Assembly (NCBI GenBank): GCA_900552465.1 | Contig: URZO01000050.1 | Coordinates: forward strand, 1 to 30,862 | Reading direction: 5' to 3' | DNA length: 30,862 nucleotides | From: an uncultured Parabacteroides sp. | GTDB taxonomy: Bacteria > Bacteroidota > Bacteroidia > Bacteroidales > Tannerellaceae | Shown here: positions 1 through 8,180 of the stretch, in pieces | Position numbering within the stretch: position 1 is the stretch's first letter | Layout of the letters: every line of letters starts with the position of its first letter | Position numbers and translations under genes: made by a program | Notes under the pieces: generated by a model | What the model saw: only the letters and a program-made list of their open reading frames with translations | The model's database searches: none | Told to the model about the DNA's origin: nothing

Positions 1-65
1 TCAAGCCCGCAATGACACGCTAAAGCGTTAGAACTTACTTTTGACACATCCCTTTTATACTCTCT

Positions 66-2420
66 TTATGCTTTCTTTTTACGTGTTGTCTTCTTACCAG
101 TCGCCGGTTTATCAGCAGCAGCGGCGATAATCTTTTTGCAATCGTCCAATGTCAGGGCGGTCGGGTCCGTAACCGTCTTCGGAATGCGGTAGTTCGCTTT
201 CTGATAAGAGATATAAGGACCGAAACGGCCGTTCAGGATTTCCATTTCCGGGTCTTCCTCGAATTTCTTGATGAAACGCTGCTCGTCTTTCTTCCGTTTC
301 TCGTCGATCAAAACGATTGCCTCCTCCGGAGTGATCGTCATCGGATTCAGGTCTTTCGGGATGGAGACAAACTTGCCGTCATGACGGATAAACGGGCCGA
401 AGCGGCCGATAGCGGCAACCATCACTTTCCCTTCGTATTCGCCGATCGTACGAGGTAAGTCGAAAAGTTTCAGAGCCTCTTCCAACGTAATCGTATCGAT
501 AGACTGTCCTTTCAGTAAGGAGGCAAACTGAGGTTTCGGAGCTTCCTTATCCTCCATATGGGCGACGCCGATCTGAACAACAGGACCAAAGCGGCCGATC
601 TTCACGAATACCGGATTACCGCTCTTCGGGTCGATACCCAACTGGCGCTCCCCGACTTTGTGTTCCGTCTTAACGGCAGCCGCAGCTTCCACGATCGGAT
701 GGAATATCTTATAGAACTTGTCAATCGCCTTTGTCCAGACCAACTCACCGTCTGCCACAGAGTCAAACTCCTTTTCTACACTGGCGGTAAAATTATAATC
801 CAGTACATCCGGGAAATATTCCATCAGGAAGTCGTTTACCACCGTACCGATATCAGTCGGCATCAGCTTATTGCGGTCGGCACCGACAATCTCGGTCTTC
901 ACCGCTTCCTTGATCTTTCCTTTAGACAGCGTAACGACGGTATAGGCGCGTTCCGTGCCTTCCTTATCTCCTTTCACCACATATTCGCGGTTCTGGATGG
1001 TTTGGATAGTCGGGGCGTAGGTAGAAGGACGTCCGATACCGAGTTCTTCCAGGCGGCGAACCAGGCTGGCTTCCGTGTAACGCGGCGGGCGCTGCGTGAA
1101 ACGTTCGGTTGCCACAATATCTTTCAGCGACAGGACTTCATGCAGTTTTACCGGAGGAAGCAGGCCGTTATCCTGTTCCTTATCCTTTTCCACCTCATCG
1201 TCGTTGCTTTCCATATATACCTGAAGGAAACCTTCGAAGCTGATCACTTCGCCGACAGCGACAAAACGCTCTGTCTGCCCGCTGATTCCGACCGAAATAG
1301 TCGTGCGTTCCAGTTCGGCATCCGCCATCTGGCAGGCTATCGTACGTTTGCGGATCAACTCGTACAGTTTCTTTTCCTGCGGGGAGTTACCGGCTTCCAC
1401 GTTACTGATATAGGTCGGGCGTATCGCTTCGTGCGCCTCCTGCGCGCCTTTGCTCTTTGTATGGTATTGACGGAATTTATAATATTTCTCGCCGTATGTA
1501 TCCAAAATAGCCTCTTTCGCTGTTCCCAATGCCAGGTCGCTCAGGTTCACCGAGTCGGTACGCATATAGGTAATCAATCCGGATTCATATAAACGCTGCG
1601 CGATCATCATGGTCTGCGAAACGGAATATCCTAATTTGCGCGCCGCTTCCTGTTGCAACGTAGAAGTGGTGAAAGGAGGCGCAGGCGATTTCTTAACCGG
1701 CTTAGTGGTAATATCGTCAATGGTAAACGAAGCGCTCTTGCAGGATTCCAGAAAGGCTTCCACCTCCTTTTTATCCTTCAAACGGCGATTCAGTTCGGCT
1801 TTCAGTACCGTTGTCCCGTCGGGCAGGATAAAATTGGCGATCACACGGTAAGCGGCTTCACTGACAAAACCGTTAATCTCGCGTTCCCGCTCCACAATCA
1901 GACGAACAGCCACCGACTGCACACGGCCAGCCGACAAAGACGGTTTTACCTTGCGCCACAGAATCGGCGAAAGTTCAAAACCCACAATACGGTCCAGCAC
2001 ACGGCGTGCCTGCTGGGCATTCACCAGATTAATGTCGATATCGCGCGGTGTTTCAATAGCATGCAGGATTGCATTCTTGGTAATTTCATGAAAGACGATA
2101 CGTTTCGTTTTCTCCGGCTTCAAGCCCAATACTTCATACAGGTGCCAGGAGATCGCTTCTCCCTCACGGTCCTCATCGGATGCGAGCCATACCTGTTCGG
2201 CAGACTTGGCTTCGGACTTCAGTTCGCTGACCAGCTTCTTCTTGTCGGCAGGTACTACATACTGCGGAGCATAATCGTGCTCGAGATCAATGCTGAACTC
2301 TTTCGTCTTCAGATCGCGGATGTGACCGTAACTTGACATGACCTTGTAATCTTCTCCGAGGAACTTTTCAATGGTTTTTGCCTTAGCGGGTGACTCCACT
2401 ATTACCAGATTCTTTTGCAT
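66..2420 (-). CDS. topA: DNA topoisomerase I (type IA)
   Basis: Relaxes negatively supercoiled DNA by single-strand cleavage through a 5'-phosphotyrosine link. The N-terminal TOPRIM domain opens with VESPAKAKTI (residues 8-17) and carries the acidic DEDREGE motif (82-88). SLSAGRVQSVAVR (161-173) is the usual conserved core segment, and the catalytic tyrosine is Y285 in LITYMRTDS. In place of cysteine zinc fingers, the C-terminus (about residues 600-770) has three repeats built on GRFGP, which are the topoisomerase C-terminal repeats found in many Bacteroidetes. The tail is a lysine-rich stretch ending KKTTRKKKA. The 784-residue length is normal for this form. The ATG at 2420 gives the expected MQKNLVIVESP start. 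It diverges from the TPR gene at 2579. Confidence 0.97.
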   Translation of the reverse strand: MQKNLVIVESPAKAKTIEKFLGEDYKVMSSYGHIRDLKTKEFSIDLEHDYAPQYVVPADKKKLVSELKSEAKSAEQVWLASDEDREGEAISWHLYEVLGLKPEKTKRIVFHEITKNAILHAIETPRDIDINLVNAQQARRVLDRIVGFELSPILWRKVKPSLSAGRVQSVAVRLIVEREREINGFVSEAAYRVIANFILPDGTTVLKAELNRRLKDKKEVEAFLESCKSASFTIDDITTKPVKKSPAPPFTTSTLQQEAARKLGYSVSQTMMIAQRLYESGLITYMRTDSVNLSDLALGTAKEAILDTYGEKYYKFRQYHTKSKGAQEAHEAIRPTYISNVEAGNSPQEKKLYELIRKRTIACQMADAELERTTISVGISGQTERFVAVGEVISFEGFLQVYMESNDDEVEKDKEQDNGLLPPVKLHEVLSLKDIVATERFTQRPPRYTEASLVRRLEELGIGRPSTYAPTIQTIQNREYVVKGDKEGTERAYTVVTLSKGKIKEAVKTEIVGADRNKLMPTDIGTVVNDFLMEYFPDVLDYNFTASVEKEFDSVADGELVWTKAIDKFYKIFHPIVEAAAAVKTEHKVGERQLGIDPKSGNPVFVKIGRFGPVVQIGVAHMEDKEAPKPQFASLLKGQSIDTITLEEALKLFDLPRTIGEYEGKVMVAAIGRFGPFIRHDGKFVSIPKDLNPMTITPEEAIVLIDEKRKKDEQRFIKKFEEDPEMEILNGRFGPYISYQKANYRIPKTVTDPTALTLDDCKKIIAAAADKPATGKKTTRKKKA

Positions 2421-2450
2421 AATAACGTCTTATCTATTTGAAATCGGGTG

Positions 2451-2458
2451 CAAACTTA
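2451..2458 (-). promoter_or_regulatory. Putative topA promoter, -7 box
   Basis: Read on the minus strand this is TAAGTTTG, an exact match to the Bacteroidetes -7 box TAnnTTTG, 30 nt upstream of the topA start. No clear TTTG box is seen 19 nt further upstream, so the assignment rests on one element. Confidence 0.4.
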
Positions 2459-2543
2459 CACAAATAATTAACGTAACCGTACATCAGCCACAAAAAAACA
2501 GTTTTTTTAAACTGTATTATAATGTATAGAAGCCTATCTGATA

Positions 2544-2551
2544 TATCTTTG
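2544..2551 (+). promoter_or_regulatory. Putative promoter -7 box for the TPR gene
   Basis: TATCTTTG matches the Bacteroidetes -7 consensus. It lies downstream of an in-frame ATG at 2522 and 28 nt before the ATG at 2579, so it favours the later start. A short hairpin (CAGTTT, four T, AAACTG; 2499-2514) sits just upstream. No good -33 box is visible. Confidence 0.5.
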
Positions 2552-2578
2552 TTGCTTATTTATTATAAATATTACACG

Positions 2579-2842
2579 ATGGAAACTATTAAACAACTTA
2601 TTACCGATGGTAAAACAGATGAAGCCATTCGTTTGTTGGATGAATACATAGAAAAAAACGCTTCATCGGATGAGGCTTACTACCTGCGAGGCAATGCCTA
2701 CCGCAAAAAAGGCGACGTCCGCCAGGCCCTCAACAACTATCTCACCGCCATCGACCTGAACCCCGACAGCCCCGCCCAAATTGCTCATAACCAGCTGATC
2801 TCTATCATGAACTTCTATAATAAGGATATGTTCAATCAGTAA
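2579..2842 (+). CDS. Small tetratricopeptide-repeat protein
   Basis: An 87-residue soluble protein with no signal peptide. It is almost entirely alpha-helical repeat. One clear TPR runs through DEAYYLRGNAYRKKGDVRQA and continues to LNNYLTAIDLNPDS, with the typical small and aromatic positions; a weaker repeat (TDEAIRLLDEYIEKN) precedes it. TPRs mediate protein-protein contacts; the partner is unknown. The frame is open back to an ATG at 2522, but that start would lie upstream of the -7 box at 2544-2551 and would add a hydrophobic, unrelated extension (SLLLIYYKYY), so 2579 is preferred. It ends at a terminator shared with nagB. Confidence 0.8.
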   Translation: METIKQLITDGKTDEAIRLLDEYIEKNASSDEAYYLRGNAYRKKGDVRQALNNYLTAIDLNPDSPAQIAHNQLISIMNFYNKDMFNQ

Positions 2843-2843
2843 A

Positions 2844-2874
2844 AAAGGCCGTATCTATCACAGACACGGCCTTT
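2844..2874. terminator. Bidirectional terminator between the TPR gene and nagB
   Basis: A perfect 9-bp stem AAAGGCCGT / ACGGCCTTT extends past one mismatch by 3 more pairs, with a 5-nt loop. On the minus strand it is followed by a run of T, so it should stop nagB transcription. It begins right after the TPR stop codon on the plus strand. Confidence 0.8.
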
Positions 2875-2905
2875 CAATATTAATCCAAGTATATAATTTA
2901 AAATA

Positions 2906-3718
2906 TTATTTCAGTAAAGAGCAAGGACAAAGGTTGTCTTTTTCGATGTCCTTGAAGTAGTTGTATGTACCGACTTTGATTTCCGCACAGGCGGCTTCGT
3001 CAGCAACGATGATGCCTTTCGGATGCATCTGCAGGGCAGTGATTGTCCACATCTGGTTGACAGCACCTTCTACAGCCTGCTGCAAAGCGCGAGCCTTGTT
3101 GTGGCCGTTTACCATGATCAATACTTCTTTTGCATCCAGCACAGTACCCACACCAACCGTAACGGAAGTCTTCGGCACCTTGTTTACGTCGTTGTCGAAG
3201 AAACGGGAGTTAGCGATGATCGTATCTGTAGTCAGAGACTTAACGCGAGTACGTGAAACCAGAGAAGAACCCGGTTCGTTGAAAGCGATATGCCCGTCAG
3301 GACCGATACCGCCCAAGAACAGGTCTACACCGCCTACGGCTTTCATCTTGGCCTCATAAGCAGCACATTCTGCTTCCAGATCTTCTGCATTACCATTCAG
3401 GATATTGACATTCTCCGGCTTGATGTCGATATGGCTGAAGAAGTTGTTCCACATGAAAGAATGATAGCTTTCAGGATGATCTTTCGGCAAGCCGACATAC
3501 TCATCCATATTGAAAGTGATGATATTCTGGAAAGAGATCACGCCCTGTTTGTTCAGTTCGATCAGGTTCTTGTACATGCCCAGAGGAGAAGAACCGGTAG
3601 GCAAGCCCAATACAAATGGTTTCTCAGCTGTAGGATTAGCTTTCTTAATCTTAGCAGCGACATAATTGGCAGCCCACTTTGAGAGCTGCTCGTAATCAGG
3701 TTCAATAATTAGTCTCAT
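2906..3718 (-). CDS. nagB: Glucosamine-6-phosphate deaminase
   Basis: Converts glucosamine 6-phosphate to fructose 6-phosphate and ammonia in amino-sugar catabolism. The 270 residues are full length and in register with the E. coli enzyme. The phosphate-binding loop GLPTGSSPLGMY is at 38-49, the catalytic aspartate D72 is in FNMDEYVGL, and D141, H143 and E148 fall in GIGPDGHIAFNEPGSS. The C-terminal segment VNGHNKARAL and the HPKGIIVADE stretch are also typical. No N-terminal or C-terminal fusion is present. It appears to be transcribed alone or after fprA and ends at the terminator at 2844-2874. Confidence 0.97.
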   Translation of the reverse strand: MRLIIEPDYEQLSKWAANYVAAKIKKANPTAEKPFVLGLPTGSSPLGMYKNLIELNKQGVISFQNIITFNMDEYVGLPKDHPESYHSFMWNNFFSHIDIKPENVNILNGNAEDLEAECAAYEAKMKAVGGVDLFLGGIGPDGHIAFNEPGSSLVSRTRVKSLTTDTIIANSRFFDNDVNKVPKTSVTVGVGTVLDAKEVLIMVNGHNKARALQQAVEGAVNQMWTITALQMHPKGIIVADEAACAEIKVGTYNYFKDIEKDNLCPCSLLK

Positions 3719-3785
3719 AATGCTTTTTTTAATTTAGTTCTTTCGTTCCTAAAAGTAATATCTTTATTCTTTCCAACCAAGAATT

Positions 3786-3813
3786 TTCAATTCTCAATTC
3801 TCAATTTTCAATT
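3786..3813. repeat. Four tandem heptads at the 3' end of fprA
   Basis: Four exact 7-bp units of consensus YTCAATT (TTCAATT, CTCAATT, CTCAATT, TTCAATT). They encode the last residues (KLKIEN) and the stop codon of the flavodiiron protein. A degenerate copy in opposite orientation lies at the other end of that gene (4997-5017). Confidence 0.85.
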
Positions 3814-4990
3814 TCCCGGCCATAGCTTCTCCCAAAGCCCAGCACTCTGCATATTTATCAGCTTTCAAAGCCTGCTTCTGCTCGACAGGAACACCGACAA
3901 CTTCCCATTTCATCTTTTCTCCGAAAGCAGCCAGATTCTTTACTGCCGCCCCCGCCCAGGTGAAAGAGCCGAAATATCCGTACAGACGGTTCTTCACTTC
4001 GCGTGTTTCGATCTTATCGAGGATCGATTCTATTTCCGGGAACAGGCGGTTGCTGTAAGTCGGACTACCGATAATCAGGCCTTTATATTTGAAAATATCT
4101 TTCAATACATAAGAAGCGGGGCTTTTGCTGACATTGTGCATCACGATGTTCTTCACACCGTTTGCAGCCAAAGACGCGGCAATCGCTTCTGCCATCTGCT
4201 CAGTGTTGCCATACATGCTGCCATATACGATTGCGACACCTTCTTCTCCTTCATAACGGCTCATGCGGTCATAGATATCAACTGCTTTCGCTGCATATTC
4301 GCGCCACACCGGGCCATGAGTCGAACAGATTGTCCGGATATCCAGCGCCGCCAGCTTCTGCAAAGCACGCTGTACGGGATTTCCATATTTGCCGACAATA
4401 TTGGAATAGTAGCGGATCATCTCCTCCCAATAATGTTCCACATTCATTTCCGAATCGATCACACCACCGTCCAATGTACCGTATGTACCGAAAGCATCTG
4501 CCGAGAAAAGGATCTTATCCGTCGCATCATACGTGACCATCACCTCCGGCCAGTGCACCATCGGAGCCATGTAGAATGACAACTGATGACGACCTGTGCT
4601 CAATGTATCGCCTTCTTTCACTTCATACAATCCGGTTGTTATGTCATGATAGCCGGCCAACATTCCGAAAGTCTGCTTGTTCCCGATGATCTGCACATCC
4701 GGATATTGCTGGCGCAACAAACGGATACTGCCCGCATGATCGGGTTCCATATGGTTCACGATCAGGTAGTCCAAAGGATGTCCGTCAAGTGCATCCGCAA
4801 TCTTTTTCAGGAAAATATCGGAATAACATACATCCACCGTATCGACCAGGACCGTCTTTTCGTCCACGATCAGATAGGAATTATAAGACACACCGTAAGG
4901 CAAAGGCCACATATTCTCAAAAAGAGCTTTCTGCCGGTCGTTTACACCCACATAGTAAACTTTATCTGCTATTTCTTTTAATTTATACAT
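3794..4990 (-). CDS. fprA: Flavodiiron protein (A-type flavoprotein, FprA)
   Basis: A cytosolic O2 and/or NO reductase of anaerobes. The N-terminal metallo-beta-lactamase-like domain carries all diiron ligands: H80, E82, D84 and H85 in VNHMEPDHAGS, H146 in MVHWPEVM, D165 in FSADAFG and H225 in STHGPVWR. A flavodoxin domain starts near residue 252 (IVYGSMYGNTEQMAEA) and binds FMN, with the SPTYSN loop further on. No rubredoxin or other fused domain follows, so an external electron donor is needed. The start at 4990 (MYKLKEIADKVYYVG, 398 aa) is chosen because the 14 extra residues of the longer frame, from 5032, are encoded by the intergenic repeat and the end of lgt. The C-terminal KLKIEN is encoded by a heptad repeat. 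Confidence 0.93.
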   Translation of the reverse strand: MYKLKEIADKVYYVGVNDRQKALFENMWPLPYGVSYNSYLIVDEKTVLVDTVDVCYSDIFLKKIADALDGHPLDYLIVNHMEPDHAGSIRLLRQQYPDVQIIGNKQTFGMLAGYHDITTGLYEVKEGDTLSTGRHQLSFYMAPMVHWPEVMVTYDATDKILFSADAFGTYGTLDGGVIDSEMNVEHYWEEMIRYYSNIVGKYGNPVQRALQKLAALDIRTICSTHGPVWREYAAKAVDIYDRMSRYEGEEGVAIVYGSMYGNTEQMAEAIAASLAANGVKNIVMHNVSKSPASYVLKDIFKYKGLIIGSPTYSNRLFPEIESILDKIETREVKNRLYGYFGSFTWAGAAVKNLAAFGEKMKWEVVGVPVEQKQALKADKYAECWALGEAMAGKLKIEN

Positions 4991-4996
4991 CTTGTT

Positions 4997-5017
4997 AATT
5001 GAAAGTTGAAAATTAAG
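4997..5017. repeat. Degenerate heptads between lgt and fprA, inverted relative to those at 3786-3813
   Basis: AATTGAA, AGTTGAA and AATTAAG in tandem, the reverse complement of the YTCAATT family found beyond the other end of fprA. The lgt stop codon lies inside. Confidence 0.6.
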
Positions 5018-5846
5018 ACTTGGGAGACACATCTCCTTTCTTCAGTGCGCGCCATACAAAGTAGATTCCGGCTAAAACAAACGGAATACTGAGCCACTGC
5101 CCCATATTCAGCATCATATTAGCTTCGAATTCTTCCTGATTGTTTTTCAAAAACTCGATAAAGAAGCGCGAACCGAATACACAAATCATAAATACGCCAA
5201 AAATAAGTCCTTCCTTTTTCCAGGCATTCTTTTTGAAATAAAGCCACATACAGAGAACGAACGTCACTAAATAGACACCCGCTTCATAAAGCTGCGTAGG
5301 ATGGCTGGGAACGGAGAATATAGGTTCCGCACCTCTTTTCCAGGCGTGTAAATTCTCAATAAAACGGAAACCCCAAGGTAAATCGGTGGGATGTCCGTAT
5401 ATTTCATGATTCATCAAATTACCCAAACGGATCATGGCTGCAACAAGGCCGGTCGGAACCACCAATTTGTCGAATGTCCAGAGCATACTGCGATGACTGA
5501 CCCGCTTGGAGTAAAAGTAGACGGCGATAATTATGCCTAACGTACCCCCATGGCTGGCAAGTCCCCCTTCCCATATTTTCAGTATTTCAAGCGGGTGGGC
5601 GAGATAATATTCCGGAGCATAGAACAGGCAATGTCCCAGACGGGCACCGATGACAGTACCCAACATCGTATAAATCAGCAGGGAGTCGATCCATGCCGGA
5701 TTGAGTTTTTCTCTTTTCCACATCTTCTCCACGATCTTGTAACCGATCAGGAATCCGATGGCGAATGCCAATCCATACCAGCGTATTTCACGCGAACCGA
5801 TGGAAAAGATGGCGGGGTCAGCCGTCCAGGTAATAAAATCAAGCAT
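5013..5846 (-). CDS. lgt: Prolipoprotein diacylglyceryl transferase
   Basis: An inner-membrane enzyme that transfers diacylglycerol from phosphatidylglycerol to the lipobox cysteine of prolipoproteins. At 277 residues with about seven hydrophobic segments it fits the family. Conserved features are the N-terminal IRWYGLAFAIGF, RLGH (69-72), the catalytic histidine H99 in LASHGGTLG, the Lgt signature around R140 (MIRLGNLMNHEIYG), HPTQLYEA (182-189) and R227 in FGSRFFIEFLKNNQ. It should serve the lipoproteins seen here, including SusD, the FimB/Mfa2-like protein and the small protein at 28870. It lies 15 nt downstream of ddh and 22 nt upstream of the fprA start, so the three are probably co-transcribed. 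Confidence 0.97.
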   Translation of the reverse strand: MLDFITWTADPAIFSIGSREIRWYGLAFAIGFLIGYKIVEKMWKREKLNPAWIDSLLIYTMLGTVIGARLGHCLFYAPEYYLAHPLEILKIWEGGLASHGGTLGIIIAVYFYSKRVSHRSMLWTFDKLVVPTGLVAAMIRLGNLMNHEIYGHPTDLPWGFRFIENLHAWKRGAEPIFSVPSHPTQLYEAGVYLVTFVLCMWLYFKKNAWKKEGLIFGVFMICVFGSRFFIEFLKNNQEEFEANMMLNMGQWLSIPFVLAGIYFVWRALKKGDVSPKS

Positions 5847-5861
5847 AATCTTTTCTAATTG

Positions 5862-6758
5862 TTAAACAAGGTGTTTAATCAAGTCTTCTCTGTCGCCATA
5901 AAGCATATCGATCACCGGCAATTCAATCATCGTGTAAGCGCCGGGCTGCTGCTTGAAGCTTGCGCGGGCTACACAAACCAGGATCTGTGCAGTAAGAGCG
6001 GGGTTATTGATCTTCATGTCGAACTCGATCAACTGGTTCTGTGTCTTACCGGAAACACCTTTACGAACGAGGTTCACACCATGTCCCATATCTTTCAGGT
6101 CATCTACGCAATCGACCTGGATCACATGTGTTTCGTCGTGAACGAAATAGTCGTCCGCCTTGATAGCGGCAGCAACCTTTTCAAATTCATATCCTTCTTT
6201 CACTTCGATATAAACCATACGGCGGTGAACGCCTGTTCCCATCGGGATTGTCATAGACAGGGCGGCCTTTACGCCTTCGATTGCCTTAACAGCAACCGTA
6301 TGTCCCATACTCATACCCGGACCGAAGTTTGTATATGTAATGCCTTTCGGAACGATAGCCTGCAACAAAGCACGAACGATAGAGTCGCTCCCCGGGTCCC
6401 ATCCGGCAGAGATTACCGCAACTGTATTATGAGCCTTGGCCACAGCATCCAGCGAACGGCGCAGATCGACAATGCTTCCGTGAATATCGAAGCTATCCAC
6501 CGTATTGATACCTAAAGAAAGGATTTCTTTGGCATACGTTTCAACGCTACGGGTCGGAGTCGCCAGAACAGCAACGTCCACTTTATCCAGTTTTGTAATA
6601 TTATCAGTGACAGCATATCCTTTCAACTCATCCGGAATATCATTCGGATTACGACGTACAACACCTGCTACTTCAAAATCAGGAGCAGCTTCCAAGGCCT
6701 CTAATACATACTTCCCAATATTGCCATATCCAACAATGGCAGCTCTAATCTTTTTCAT
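5862..6758 (-). CDS. ddh: meso-diaminopimelate dehydrogenase
   Basis: NADPH-dependent reductive amination of tetrahydrodipicolinate directly to meso-diaminopimelate, the one-step route to the peptidoglycan cross-linking amino acid and lysine. The 298-residue protein has the Rossmann motif GYGNIG at 10-15, VVRRNP at 33-38, the substrate-domain segment SAGWDPGSDS at 117-126, and the GPGMSMGHTVAVKAI stretch near 146-160. These are the hallmarks of Ddh rather than DapB. The gene has an exact two-box promoter just upstream and lies 15 nt ahead of lgt, so it probably leads the ddh-lgt-fprA transcript. Confidence 0.95.
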   Translation of the reverse strand: MKKIRAAIVGYGNIGKYVLEALEAAPDFEVAGVVRRNPNDIPDELKGYAVTDNITKLDKVDVAVLATPTRSVETYAKEILSLGINTVDSFDIHGSIVDLRRSLDAVAKAHNTVAVISAGWDPGSDSIVRALLQAIVPKGITYTNFGPGMSMGHTVAVKAIEGVKAALSMTIPMGTGVHRRMVYIEVKEGYEFEKVAAAIKADDYFVHDETHVIQVDCVDDLKDMGHGVNLVRKGVSGKTQNQLIEFDMKINNPALTAQILVCVARASFKQQPGAYTMIELPVIDMLYGDREDLIKHLV

Positions 6759-6786
6759 ACTTTAGTTTTTACTTTTTCTTCAGCCA

Positions 6787-6817
6787 CAAAAGTAGTTATA
6801 ATTAAGGGATTGACAAA
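6787..6817 (-). promoter_or_regulatory. Promoter of ddh
   Basis: On the minus strand, TTTG (6817-6814) is followed after exactly 19 nt by TACTTTTG (6794-6787), an exact match to the Bacteroidetes primary-sigma consensus. It ends 28 nt before the ddh start codon. Confidence 0.75.
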
Positions 6818-6886
6818 AGAGCAGCGTGTTGTTTTTGTTTAAATCCTATCCATTCACTTTTGCATTATGCTAATCTTGAACAGATG

Positions 6887-6950
6887 TATAATATCTTTCG
6901 GCGGTAATGGAAGATATTGTTTGATCGTAACGAAAGATATTATATCTTTG
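6887..6950 (+). promoter_or_regulatory. Promoter of the ATPase gene overlapped by inverted repeats (putative operator)
   Basis: TTTG (6920-6923), 19 nt, then TATCTTTG (6943-6950) make an exact promoter ending 21 nt before the ATG at 6972. A perfect 14-bp inverted repeat has arms TATAATATCTTTCG (6887-6900) and CGAAAGATATTATA (6931-6944), 30 nt apart. A second palindrome, AAAGATAT-T-ATATCTTT (6933-6949), covers the -7 box. The arrangement suggests a repressor site; the binding protein is unknown. Confidence 0.75.
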
Positions 6951-6971
6951 TGGCAAACAATTGCAAATAAA

Positions 6972-8180
6972 ATGATTACACAACAGCTTATAGCAACAAT
7001 AGCAGATAACCAGCGTGAACATTTCCTCCAGAAAGAAATCGGAATCCCACGTGAAGCATTATCCACAATTCCTATCGTCAAAGGATTTGCGACTATTATC
7101 ACCGGCATACGCCGTTGCGGGAAAAGCACATTGTTACTGCAATTGCTAAAAGAAAGATATCAGGATGCCTTTTTCCTGAATTTTGAAGATACCCGCCTTG
7201 CAGGTATGGACAGTTCCGATTTCGGACGATTAAGCAACGAGATTTCCCAGCGCGGCACCAAGGTCCTGTTTTTTGACGAGATACAATCCATCGAAGGCTG
7301 GGAAATATTTATACATCAACTATTACGTGAAGATTATCAGGTATTCATTACCGGTTCCAATGCCTCTTTACTTAGCCGCGAGTTAGGGACACATTTGACA
7401 GGACGTCATTTATCCATCGAACTATTCCCTTTTTCATTTACGGAATTCTGCCAATTCAAACAACTAAAAACAGACGAACAGGCATTCAATGAATATTTGA
7501 TAACAGGAGGAATGCCTGATTACCTGCACACAGGCCTCGGCCAATATTTGAACAGTCTGTTGGACGATATCCTGGTCCGTGACATCGCAATACGCCACAA
7601 CATAAAAGACATCAATTCATTACGACAGCTATGCGTGTTCCTCTTATCAAATATCGGGAACCCCATATCAGCCAACAAGTTGACCGGCATGTTCGGTGTC
7701 AAATCCAGCAGTACCTTGCTCGATTATTTTTCTTTCCTGCAAGATGCTTATTTATTGGAATTTATCCCTCTGTTCGACTATTCTTTAAAGAAACAGATAC
7801 GAAACCCCAAAAAAGTATACGCCATAGACACTGGCATTTACAAACAAAACTCAACTTTATTTTCGGAGAATACCGGGCATGCCTTAGAAAACGCCGTATA
7901 CTTAAATCTCCGTCTCAAAGAAAAGGAAATTTATTATTTCCAGCAAAAAGGCGAATGTGACTTTGTGACAATCCGGAAGGGTAAAGCAGACCAGCTGATA
8001 CAAGTCTGCTCTGAACTAAACGAAATGAACCTTCAACGGGAAACCGAAGGATTGTTTTCAGCGATGGAATTCTTTGACAAAAAAGAAGGAACAATCATCA
8101 CTCTGAACCAAAGCGACAGCTTTACCCAAAACAACAAAACAATCCGGGTCGTGCCGGCGTATAAGTTTACAGCAACTTAA
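6972..8180 (+). CDS. AAA ATPase with C-terminal DUF4143 domain
   Basis: A 402-residue protein of the AAA_14/DUF4143 family, common in Bacteroidetes and of unknown role. The Walker A motif is GIRRCGKST (45-53) and Walker B is VLFFDE (98-103). VFITGSNASLL (124-134) is the sensor-like strand and GRHLSIELFPFSFTEF follows, as usual in this family. The C-terminal half resembles a PD-(D/E)XK nuclease fold (HALENAVYLNLR, then KGECDFVTI and LIQVCSEL), although the usual catalytic lysine is replaced by cysteine in QVC. The frame is open to an ATG at 6867, but the promoter at 6920-6950 lies inside that extension, so 6972 is used. Its last 14 nt overlap the convergent gene. A DNA or NTP-dependent regulatory role is possible but not shown. 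Confidence 0.85.
   Translation: MITQQLIATIADNQREHFLQKEIGIPREALSTIPIVKGFATIITGIRRCGKSTLLLQLLKERYQDAFFLNFEDTRLAGMDSSDFGRLSNEISQRGTKVLFFDEIQSIEGWEIFIHQLLREDYQVFITGSNASLLSRELGTHLTGRHLSIELFPFSFTEFCQFKQLKTDEQAFNEYLITGGMPDYLHTGLGQYLNSLLDDILVRDIAIRHNIKDINSLRQLCVFLLSNIGNPISANKLTGMFGVKSSSTLLDYFSFLQDAYLLEFIPLFDYSLKKQIRNPKKVYAIDTGIYKQNSTLFSENTGHALENAVYLNLRLKEKEIYYFQQKGECDFVTIRKGKADQLIQVCSELNEMNLQRETEGLFSAMEFFDKKEGTIITLNQSDSFTQNNKTIRVVPAYKFTAT

Noticed and set aside
1..65. Possible gene end or terminator after topA
   Set aside because: Only a weak ACGCT/AGCGT hairpin is present without a T tail, and too little sequence is available to judge.
558..2336. Long plus-strand reading frames inside topA
   Set aside because: Antisense shadows of a well-conserved gene.
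2522..2578. Longer N-terminus for the TPR protein
   Set aside because: The -7 promoter box lies inside this stretch and the added residues do not fit a TPR protein.
6867..6971. 35-residue N-terminal extension of the ATPase
   Set aside because: A complete consensus promoter and its palindromes lie within it.
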